Made by a program: the position numbers and the translations under genes
Notes under the pieces: generated by a model
What the model was told of the DNA's origin: nothing
The model's database searches: none
What the model saw: only the letters and a program-made list of their open reading frames with translations
Source: Tepidibacter formicigenes DSM 15518
Lineage (GTDB): Bacteria > Bacillota > Clostridia > Peptostreptococcales > Peptostreptococcaceae
Direction: 5' to 3'
NCBI RefSeq assembly: GCF_900142235.1
Contig: NZ_FRAE01000004.1
Location: 1-64,000 of the forward strand
DNA: 64,000 bases
Shown: in pieces, positions 53,193-61,296 of the stretch
How the letters are laid out: every line of letters begins with the position of its first letter
How positions within the stretch are numbered: the first letter of the stretch is position 1

Positions 53193-53906
53193 ATGGCAGT
53201 TATATCAATGAAACAATTATTAGAAGCAGGTGTTCATTTTGGACATCAAACAAGAAGATGGAATCCAAAAATGGCTCAGTACATATTTACTGAGAGAAAT
53301 GGAATTTATATTATTGATTTACAAAAAACAGTAAAGAAAATTGAAGAAGCTTACAAATTCATTAAAGAAGTTGCTGAAACTGGAAAACCAATATTATTTG
53401 TTGGTACTAAAAAACAAGCTCAAGATGCTATTAAAGAAGAAGCTGAAAGATGTGGAATGTTTTATGTAAATGAGAGATGGTTAGGTGGTATGTTGACTAA
53501 CTACAAAACTATCAAAAACAGAATTCAGAAATTAAGAGAATTAGAAAAAATGGAAGAAGATGGAACGTTTGATGTTCTACCTAAAAAGGAAGTTATAAAA
53601 TTAAGACATGAAAAAGAAAAATTAGAAAAGTATTTAAATGGTATTAAGGATATGCCTGAATTACCAGGAGCTTTATTTATTGTAGATCCAAGAAAAGAAA
53701 AAATAGCAATACAAGAGGCTCATAGATTAGGTATTCCTGTTGTTGCTATAGTTGACACTAACTGTGATCCAGAAGAAGTTGATTATGCAATTCCAGGAAA
53801 TGATGATGCTATAAGAGCGGTTAAGCTAATTACTAGTACAGTAGCTAACGCTGTAGCAGAAGGTAAGCAAGGCGTTGAAGACGAAGTAGAAGAGGTACAA
53901 GAATAA
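53193..53906 (+). CDS. rpsB: 30S ribosomal protein S2
   Basis: 237 residues. The signatures are [25 protein letters not shown] (cited as [19 protein letters not shown]) near the start and the [24 protein letters not shown] block near 190. Zinc is not needed for this type. AGGAGGTG is 8 bases upstream. First gene of the translation/lipid block, transcribed from its own promoter and possibly also by read-through from the motility operon. Confidence 0.98.
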   Translation: MAVISMKQLLEAGVHFGHQTRRWNPKMAQYIFTERNGIYIIDLQKTVKKIEEAYKFIKEVAETGKPILFVGTKKQAQDAIKEEAERCGMFYVNERWLGGMLTNYKTIKNRIQKLRELEKMEEDGTFDVLPKKEVIKLRHEKEKLEKYLNGIKDMPELPGALFIVDPRKEKIAIQEAHRLGIPVVAIVDTNCDPEEVDYAIPGNDDAIRAVKLITSTVANAVAEGKQGVEDEVEEVQE

Positions 53907-53912
53907 TAAATT

Positions 53913-53938
53913 GGTAAGGGATAAAATCCCTTACCTTT
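53913..53938 (+). terminator. Hairpin between rpsB and tsf
   Basis: A perfect 10-bp stem (53913-53922 with 53926-53935, loop AAA) with only TTTAAT after it. It may be a partial terminator or an mRNA processing/stability element that sets the S2 to EF-Ts ratio. Confidence 0.6.
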
Positions 53939-53962
53939 AATAATATATAGGGAGGCGATTAT

Positions 53963-54877
53963 ATGGCAATTACAGCTGCAATGGTAAAAGAACTAAGAGA
54001 AAAAACTGGCGCAGGAATGATGGATTGTAAAAAAGCATTAACTGAAGTAGATGGAGATATGGAAAAAGCTATAGATTTATTAAGAGAAAAAGGTTTAGCA
54101 AAAGCTGCTAAAAAATCAGGTAGAGTAGCAGCTGAAGGGTTAGTAGATATATGTATGACTGAAGATGGCAAAAAAGCTGCTATAGTTGAAGTGAATTCTG
54201 AAACTGATTTTGTTGCTAAAAATGAAGATTTTAAAAACTTTGTAAAGGATGTAGCTACTACAATTTTAAAATCAGATAAAACAACTGTTGAAGAATTATT
54301 AAATGAAAAATATTTAGATGCTGATGCAACTGTTCAAGAAGCTCTAAATTCTAAAATAGCTACAATTGGAGAAAATATGAATGTAAGAAGATTTGAAAAA
54401 TTTGTAGTTGATAGTGGGAAAGTTGCAGGATACATTCATGCTGGTGGAAAAATAGGAGTATTAGTAGCAATGGAAACAGAATCTGATAGTGACGAATTAC
54501 TTACTTTAGGAAAAGATATTGCTATGCAAGTTGCTGCTATGAATCCAAAATATATCTCAAGAGAAGATGTAGATCAAGAGTACATAGCTCATGAAACAGA
54601 AATATTAAAGCAACAAGCATTAAATGAAGGAAAACCAGCTGAGATAGTTGAAAAAATGGTAGTTGGAAGATTAAATAAGCAATTAAAAGAAGTGTGTTTA
54701 CTTGATCAACCATTCGTAAAAAATCCAGATTTAACAGTTGAAAAACTTGTTAAAGAAACTGCTAGTAAATTAGGTACTGAAATTAAAGTATCTAAAGTAG
54801 TTAGATTTGAAGTTGGAGAAGGTATAGAAAAGAAAGAAGAAAACTTTGCAGAAGAAGTTGCTAAGCAACTTAAATAA
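53963..54877 (+). CDS. tsf: Elongation factor Ts
   Basis: Nucleotide exchange factor for EF-Tu. 304 residues. The start MAITAAMVKELREKTGAGMM (first 20 residues) and DCKKALTE are diagnostic, and the core has VEVNSETDFVAKNEDF. GGGAGGCGA lies upstream of ATG. It is flanked by hairpins on both sides. Confidence 0.98.
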   Translation: MAITAAMVKELREKTGAGMMDCKKALTEVDGDMEKAIDLLREKGLAKAAKKSGRVAAEGLVDICMTEDGKKAAIVEVNSETDFVAKNEDFKNFVKDVATTILKSDKTTVEELLNEKYLDADATVQEALNSKIATIGENMNVRRFEKFVVDSGKVAGYIHAGGKIGVLVAMETESDSDELLTLGKDIAMQVAAMNPKYISREDVDQEYIAHETEILKQQALNEGKPAEIVEKMVVGRLNKQLKEVCLLDQPFVKNPDLTVEKLVKETASKLGTEIKVSKVVRFEVGEGIEKKEENFAEEVAKQLK

Positions 54878-54878
54878 T

Positions 54879-55651
<773 letters not shown>

Positions 55652-55653
55652 TT

Positions 55654-56211
55654 ATGAGATTAGAAGTTCATAAGGTTTTAGAAGAAAAAATGGAAAAAAC
55701 TATTTCAGTTTTAAAAGAAGAGTTAGGAGTTATAAGAGCTGGAAGAGCAAATCCAGGAATGCTAGATAGAGTTATTGTAGATTATTATGGATCACCAACT
55801 CCAATTAAGCAATTAGCTACAGTATCTGCTCCAGAACCAAGATGTTTAGTAATTCAACCATGGGATATGTCGGCTTTAGGAAGTATTGAAAAAGCTATTC
55901 AATTAGCAGACTTAGGATTTAACCCGACTAATGATGGAAAAATGATAAGAATAGTTATTCCGCAACTTACAGAAGAAAGAAGAAAAGAGTTATTTAAACT
56001 TGCTAGCAAAACAGCAGAAAATTCTAAAGTAGCTCTGAGAAATGAAAGAAGAGATGCTAATGATAAGCTAAAGAAAATGCAAAAAGATGGTGAAATTACA
56101 GAAGATGATTTAAAAAAGGCTCAAGATGAGGTTCAAAAAATGACTGACAGTCATATAAAGAAAGTTGATGAACTTTTAGCTAAGAAAGAAAAAGAAATAA
56201 TGGAGGTTTAA
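55654..56211 (+). CDS. frr: Ribosome recycling factor
   Basis: 185 residues. The signature is [15 protein letters not shown] near residue 27, followed by [19 protein letters not shown]. The C-terminal coiled coil contains [20 protein letters not shown]. With EF-G it splits post-termination ribosomes. It starts behind AGGAGGAG and is 1 base before the small gene that follows. Confidence 0.98.
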   Translation: MRLEVHKVLEEKMEKTISVLKEELGVIRAGRANPGMLDRVIVDYYGSPTPIKQLATVSAPEPRCLVIQPWDMSALGSIEKAIQLADLGFNPTNDGKMIRIVIPQLTEERRKELFKLASKTAENSKVALRNERRDANDKLKKMQKDGEITEDDLKKAQDEVQKMTDSHIKKVDELLAKKEKEIMEV

Positions 56212-56212
56212 G

Positions 56213-56413
56213 TTGGATTATAATGAGCTATTAGGACTTGAACTTGAAAAAGCAGAAAATATACTTAAAAGTAAAAATATAAAATATATTGTTAATGAAA
56301 CTAAAGGATATAAGGATAAAGAAATACTAAAACTTCCTAGAGTAATAATGGTAAAAGAAAAAGATAATAATATAGAACTTGTTATCACATATTTTTCCGA
56401 CTCCTTAGAATAA
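56213..56413 (+). CDS. Small conserved-looking protein of unknown function between frr and uppS
   Basis: 66 residues. Pattern: helix (LLGLELEKAENILKSKNI), strand (KYIVNETKGY), then strand-turn-strand (LPRVIMVKEKDNNIELVITYF). It faintly recalls PASTA-like domains but has no transmembrane anchor. TTG start with GGAGG 6 bases upstream. The stop codon lies inside a 19-bp hairpin. Function unknown. The clear binding site and tight spacing argue that it is real. Confidence 0.7.
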   Translation: MDYNELLGLELEKAENILKSKNIKYIVNETKGYKDKEILKLPRVIMVKEKDNNIELVITYFSDSLE

Positions 56414-56429
56414 GGAGTTGGAAAAATAT
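56389..56429 (+). other. Long hairpin over the stop codon of the 66-aa gene
   Basis: 19-bp arms (56389-56407 with 56411-56429, one G-U pair, loop GAA). No U-run follows, and the uppS binding site starts 6 bases later. Likely an mRNA stability or processing element, or a translational barrier between the two genes. Confidence 0.7.
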
Positions 56430-56446
56430 TTACTTGGAGGAAAAGA

Positions 56447-57181
56447 ATGAACAAAAGAGAAATAGAAAATATAGATAAAAATAATATTCCAAATCACATA
56501 GCTATAATAATGGATGGAAATGGAAGATGGGCTAAAAAAAGATTTTTACCTAGAACTTTTGGTCACAAAGCAGGAGTTGAAACTATAAGAGAGATTGTTA
56601 AGGAATGTAGTAGTTTAGGTGTCAAGTATTTAACACTATATGCTTTTTCAACAGAAAATTGGAAAAGACCTAAAGATGAAGTAAATGCTTTGATGAACTT
56701 GCTAGTTGAATATTTAAGAAAAGAAGTTAAAGAACTTCATAAGAATAATGTTATTTTAAATACAATAGGAGATGTTTTTTGTCTTCCTAAAATTGCTCAA
56801 GAAGAGTTAAAAAAAGCTAAAGAACTTACAAAAAATAATGATGGATTAGTTCTTACTTTAGCATTAAACTATGGAAGTAGAAATGATATAAAAAATGCTA
56901 TAATAAATATATTAAAAGAATATGATAAAGGAAATGTATGCATAGAAGATATAGATGAAGATTTTATAAAAAATTATTTAAGTACTAGAGATATACCAGA
57001 TCCTGATATTTTAATCAGACCTAGTGGAGAGTATAGAGTTAGCAATTTTTTATTATGGGAAATAGCTTATTCGGAATTTTGGTTTTCAGAGATATATTGG
57101 CCGGATTTTAAAAAAGAGAATTTACATAAAGTTATTTTAGATTATCAAAATAGAGAAAGAAGATTTGGAGGACTTAAATAG
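56447..57181 (+). CDS. uppS: Undecaprenyl diphosphate synthase
   Basis: Makes the C55 lipid carrier for wall synthesis from isoprenoid units. 244 residues with the catalytic IIMDGNGRWAKKR (about 20-33), LYAFSTENWKRP, and the C-terminal RPSGEYRVSNFLLWEIAYSE block. GGAGGAAAAGA precedes ATG. cdsA follows after 10 bases. Confidence 0.97.
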   Translation: MNKREIENIDKNNIPNHIAIIMDGNGRWAKKRFLPRTFGHKAGVETIREIVKECSSLGVKYLTLYAFSTENWKRPKDEVNALMNLLVEYLRKEVKELHKNNVILNTIGDVFCLPKIAQEELKKAKELTKNNDGLVLTLALNYGSRNDIKNAIINILKEYDKGNVCIEDIDEDFIKNYLSTRDIPDPDILIRPSGEYRVSNFLLWEIAYSEFWFSEIYWPDFKKENLHKVILDYQNRERRFGGLK

Positions 57182-57191
57182 GGGGAATTGT

Positions 57192-57968
57192 ATGTTTATT
57201 AGAATATTATCATCAATAATACTATTACCAGTTTTGATATTTATATTGATAAATGGAGGAATTCCCCTCTATTTAGGTGTTTCAGTGGTTTCTTTAATAG
57301 CTCTTAAGGAATTTTATGATGCTTTTAAAGAAAAAAAAATAAATTCAATTAACATAGTTGGATATATGATAAGTTTATTATTTTTTATGTTTTCAACTTT
57401 TAAAATTAATAATCAGTATATGCTAGGTTTAAGTTTTATTTTATTTTTCATAGCATGCATATTAGTAGTTTTAAGAAAATATAATATTATGGATATGAGT
57501 GTAACTTTTTTAGGTGTAATATATATACCATATTTATTAAATCACATAACATTAATTACAAATTTTAAAAATTATAATTATATTTGGTTAGTTTTTATAA
57601 TAGCTTGGATGACTGACACTTTTGCATATTTTAGCGGATATTTTTTTGGCAAGAATAAATTAATACCTGAAGTTAGCCCTAAAAAAACTATAGAAGGCAG
57701 TATAGGAGGAATTATAGGAAGTTCAATCTCATGTGCTGTATTTGGATACTTATTTAATTTTAATTTGTTCCATATGATTATAATAGGTTTGGTTGGTAGT
57801 ATAGTTGCTCAGATTGGTGACCTATTTGCATCTTCTATAAAAAGGGTTTTAGGAATAAAGGACTATGGAAAATTAATACCTGGACATGGAGGTATATTAG
57901 ATAGATTTGATAGTATTATTTTTACAGCTCCTTTTGTATATTATTATATATTATTTTTCATTAAATAG
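57192..57968 (+). CDS. cdsA: Phosphatidate cytidylyltransferase
   Basis: Makes CDP-diacylglycerol for phospholipid synthesis. 258 residues, about eight membrane helices. The C-terminal signature is KDYGKLIPGHGGILDRFDS. SPKKTIEGSIGG lies in the middle. ATG 57192 has GGGGGAA upstream. The longer frame from 57165 overlaps uppS and is rejected. A hairpin (57964-57975 with 57980-57991) covers the stop codon without a U-run. Confidence 0.95.
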   Translation: MFIRILSSIILLPVLIFILINGGIPLYLGVSVVSLIALKEFYDAFKEKKINSINIVGYMISLLFFMFSTFKINNQYMLGLSFILFFIACILVVLRKYNIMDMSVTFLGVIYIPYLLNHITLITNFKNYNYIWLVFIIAWMTDTFAYFSGYFFGKNKLIPEVSPKKTIEGSIGGIIGSSISCAVFGYLFNFNLFHMIIIGLVGSIVAQIGDLFASSIKRVLGIKDYGKLIPGHGGILDRFDSIIFTAPFVYYYILFFIK

Positions 57969-58022
57969 CTTCAGAATGGTCTGAAGCTATTATACTACTT
58001 TACATAAGAAGGGATGAATAAT

Positions 58023-59174
58023 ATGAAAAATATAGCTATTTTAGGATCGACAGGCTCAATAGGAACTCAAGCTTTAGAAGTTGCTAGAAATAATAAAGAT
58101 AAATTTAACATTGTAGCTTTAGCAGCAAATACAAATATATATAAGTTATTAGAGCAAATAAAAGAATTTAAACCGAAAGTTATTGCTGTATATGATGAAA
58201 ATAAAGCTAAGGAGTTAAAAGAAATTTTACCAAATAATATAAGCACAGAAATATGTTGGGGAATGGAAGGATTAAAGCTTATAGCATCTTTAGAAGAAGC
58301 AGATATATTAATTACAGCTTTGATAGGAATGATTGGCCTTATTCCTACACTAGAAGCTATAAAAGAAAGAAAAACTATTGCTCTTGCAAACAAAGAAACA
58401 CTTGTCACCGCTGGAAATTTAGTTATGAAAAAAGCTAAAGAAAAGGGAGTTAACATAATACCTGTTGATAGTGAACATTCAGCTATATTTCAGTGCTTAA
58501 ATGGAGAAAATAATAAAAGTATTGAAAAATTAATATTAACAGCTTCTGGAGGACCTTTTAGAAATAGAAAAAAAGAAGAACTTTTAACTGTTACAAAAAA
58601 CGAAGCATTAAAGCACCCAAATTGGAGCATGGGAAGGAAAATAAGTATAGATTCAGCTACTCTTATGAACAAAGGATTAGAGGTAATAGAAGCAAAATGG
58701 TTATTTGATGTTGATGTAGAAGATATAGAGGTACTTGTTCATCCTCAAAGTATTATACATTCAATGGTTCAATTCAAAGATAGTTCTGTAGTTGCTCAAC
58801 TTGGAAATCCAGATATGAAGCTTCCTATACAATATGCACTATCTTATCCAGATAGAATCCACAGTGATTTTGAGAGACTTGATCTTGCAAAAATAAGTTC
58901 TTTAACTTTTGAAAAACCTGATATGGATACTTTTCCATGCTTAGAACTTGCTTATGAATCATTAAAAAATGGAGGAACATATCCTACTGTTTTAAATGCT
59001 GCAAATGAAGTTTTAGTAAGTGAGTTTTTGAATGATAATATTAAATTTTATGATATACCATTATATATAGAAAAAGCTCTTGAAAAACATTCTTCAGTAA
59101 AAAATCCTACTTTAGAAGAAATATTATATATAGACAATTGGAGTAGACAATTTATTAAGGAAACCATAAAATAG
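58023..59174 (+). CDS. dxr: 1-deoxy-D-xylulose 5-phosphate reductoisomerase
   Basis: Second step of the MEP isoprenoid pathway, NADPH-dependent. 383 residues. N-terminal [15 protein letters not shown] binds the nucleotide, [12 protein letters not shown] and [13 protein letters not shown] form the metal and substrate site, and [19 protein letters not shown] follows. ATG 58023 follows AAGGGATG by a normal distance. The ATG at 58014 is within the binding site. Confidence 0.97.
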   Translation: MKNIAILGSTGSIGTQALEVARNNKDKFNIVALAANTNIYKLLEQIKEFKPKVIAVYDENKAKELKEILPNNISTEICWGMEGLKLIASLEEADILITALIGMIGLIPTLEAIKERKTIALANKETLVTAGNLVMKKAKEKGVNIIPVDSEHSAIFQCLNGENNKSIEKLILTASGGPFRNRKKEELLTVTKNEALKHPNWSMGRKISIDSATLMNKGLEVIEAKWLFDVDVEDIEVLVHPQSIIHSMVQFKDSSVVAQLGNPDMKLPIQYALSYPDRIHSDFERLDLAKISSLTFEKPDMDTFPCLELAYESLKNGGTYPTVLNAANEVLVSEFLNDNIKFYDIPLYIEKALEKHSSVKNPTLEEILYIDNWSRQFIKETIK

Positions 59175-59186
59175 GAAGGTGAAAAG

Positions 59187-60182
59187 ATGACTATAATTAT
59201 ATCACTTATAGTGTTTGGAATTCTTGTTTTGTTTCATGAATTTGGTCATTTTATAGTTGCTAAAAAATCAGGGGTAAAAGTACATGAATTTGCTATAGGT
59301 ATGGGACCTAAAATATATGGGTTTAAAGGAGAAGAAACAGAATATACAATAAGAGCTCTCCCGTTGGGAGGATATGTAAAAATGGAAGGAGAAGATGAAG
59401 TATCAGATGACCCTAGAAGTTTTAACAATAAAAATGTATTTCAAAAAATAAGTATAATATTTGCAGGACCTTTAATGAATTTTGTACTTGCTATATTATT
59501 ATTTACGTTAATGTCTATGTACCAGGGAGTTCCAAGTACAACTATAAAAAATACAATAAATAATCTTCCCGCTCAAGAAGTAGGGATTAAACCTGGGGAT
59601 AAGATTGTTAAAATTGACAATATTGAGATTAAAAGCTGGGATGATGTAAGAAAAACTATAAATGCATCTAAAAGTAAAAATATAAATATGGAGATTGTTA
59701 GAGATGGAAAAATAATTAAATATGAGATTGCTCCTAAAGAAAAAAATGGAAGAATGATGGTAGGAATACAACCTAAATACGAAAAAAGTATAGTTTTATC
59801 TTTAAAATATGCAGTAAATCAGACTATTTTTCTTTTAGATCAAATGATTAATTTCCTGGGAAAAGCTATAACAGGAAACGTATCTTCTGAACAGGTTGCT
59901 GGACCTGTAGGGATAATAAACGTAGTTGGCCAGGCTGCAAAAGCTGGATTTGTGTATGTAATAAATTTTGCTGCTGTAATTAGTATTAATTTAGGTCTGT
60001 TTAACTTACTTCCTGTACCAGCACTCGATGGAGGAAGAATTGTATTTTTATTAATAGAACTAATAAGAGGTAAAAAAATAGATCCAGAAAAAGAAGGAAC
60101 AATTCATTTTATAGGACTTGTAGCTTTAATGCTTCTTATGATATTTGTTACTTATAAAGATATTACTAGAATAATAAAGTAG
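59187..60182 (+). CDS. rseP: Site-2 intramembrane metalloprotease RseP/RasP
   Basis: 331 residues. The zinc site HEFGH is at 17-21 in the first membrane helix. The third zinc ligand is in LLPVPALDGGRIVF. One PDZ domain (about 110-190, with QEVGIKPGDKIVKID) lies between. Four membrane segments in all. It cleaves membrane proteins such as anti-sigma factors. The place after dxr is conserved in Firmicutes. Confidence 0.96.
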   Translation: MTIIISLIVFGILVLFHEFGHFIVAKKSGVKVHEFAIGMGPKIYGFKGEETEYTIRALPLGGYVKMEGEDEVSDDPRSFNNKNVFQKISIIFAGPLMNFVLAILLFTLMSMYQGVPSTTIKNTINNLPAQEVGIKPGDKIVKIDNIEIKSWDDVRKTINASKSKNINMEIVRDGKIIKYEIAPKEKNGRMMVGIQPKYEKSIVLSLKYAVNQTIFLLDQMINFLGKAITGNVSSEQVAGPVGIINVVGQAAKAGFVYVINFAAVISINLGLFNLLPVPALDGGRIVFLLIELIRGKKIDPEKEGTIHFIGLVALMLLMIFVTYKDITRIIK

Positions 60183-60193
60183 AAGGTGATTTT

Positions 60194-61240
60194 TTGAGAA
60201 AATTAACAAAAGAAGTAGTATGTGGAAGTGTTAAAATTGGAGGAAATAACCCTATAACTATTCAATCTATGACTAATACAGATACAAGAGATGTAAATTC
60301 TACCGTAAATCAAATAAAAGGACTTGAAGAAGTAGGTTGTGATATAATTAGAGTTGCAGTTCCTGATATGGAAGCGGCAAGTAAGCTTTTGGATATAAAA
60401 AGAAAAATAAATATTCCAATAATAGCTGATATACACTTTGATTACAAGTTAGCTCTTGAATCTATAAAGCAAGGTGTTGATGGGCTTAGAATTAATCCTG
60501 GTAATATAGGTGATTTGGGAAGAGTAAAGAAAATAGTTGAAAAAGCAAAAGAAAGAAACATTAAAATAAGAATAGGGGTCAATGGAGGATCTCTAGAAAA
60601 AGATCTCCTTGAAAAATATAAAAAACCTACAGCACAGGCTTTAGTAGAAAGTGCAATGAGACATGTTAAAATTCTTGAAGAACTTGATTTTGATAATATA
60701 GTAATTTCTTTAAAATCTAGTGATATATATACTACAGTTTCTGCATATGAACTTATGTCTCAAAAGGTAAATTATCCACTTCATATAGGCATAACTGAAT
60801 CTGGAAGCGTAAGAAAAGGTACAATAAAATCTTCTATAGGGATAGGATATTTACTTTTAAGAGGAATAGGTGATACTATTAGAGTTTCACTAACAGGAGA
60901 TCCTAAAGAGGAAATTTTTGTAGGAAAGGAAATATTGAAATCTTTAGGATTGATTGAAGGAGGAGTAAAGATGATATCTTGTCCTACATGTGGAAGATGT
61001 AATATAGATTTAATAAATATAGCATCTAAAGTAGAAGAGAAAATAAAAGACATAGATAAGAATATGACTGTTGCTATAATGGGATGTGCTGTAAATGGAC
61101 CAGGAGAAGCTAGAGAAGCAGATATAGGAATTGCTGGAGGAAACGGTGAAGGACTTCTATTTAAAAAAGGTAAGATTGTAAGAAAAATAAAAAGTGAATA
61201 TTTAGTAGATGAATTAATTAATGAAATTAAAAAATTCTAG
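60194..61240 (+). CDS. ispG: 4-hydroxy-3-methylbut-2-enyl diphosphate synthase (IspG/GcpE)
   Basis: Late MEP-pathway iron-sulfur enzyme of 348 residues. N-terminal TIM barrel with IQSMTNTDTRDV. The C-terminal iron-sulfur domain has SCPTCGRC and MGCAVNGPGEAREAD, supplying the three Cys and a Glu. TTG start with AAGGTGAT upstream. With dxr it makes two of the seven pathway enzymes adjacent. In B. subtilis this slot holds proS. Confidence 0.97.
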   Translation: MRKLTKEVVCGSVKIGGNNPITIQSMTNTDTRDVNSTVNQIKGLEEVGCDIIRVAVPDMEAASKLLDIKRKINIPIIADIHFDYKLALESIKQGVDGLRINPGNIGDLGRVKKIVEKAKERNIKIRIGVNGGSLEKDLLEKYKKPTAQALVESAMRHVKILEELDFDNIVISLKSSDIYTTVSAYELMSQKVNYPLHIGITESGSVRKGTIKSSIGIGYLLLRGIGDTIRVSLTGDPKEEIFVGKEILKSLGLIEGGVKMISCPTCGRCNIDLINIASKVEEKIKDIDKNMTVAIMGCAVNGPGEAREADIGIAGGNGEGLLFKKGKIVRKIKSEYLVDELINEIKKF

Positions 61241-61265
61241 ACTTTTTAGTCTAGAATTTTTATGT
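61231..61265 (+). terminator. Terminator after ispG
   Basis: A 13-bp perfect stem (61231-61243 with 61248-61260, loop TTTT) with a short T-run. The stem includes the ispG stop codon. Confidence 0.75.
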
Positions 61266-61296
61266 TAATGTATTAAAAACTTTCTAGGAGGAAGTT

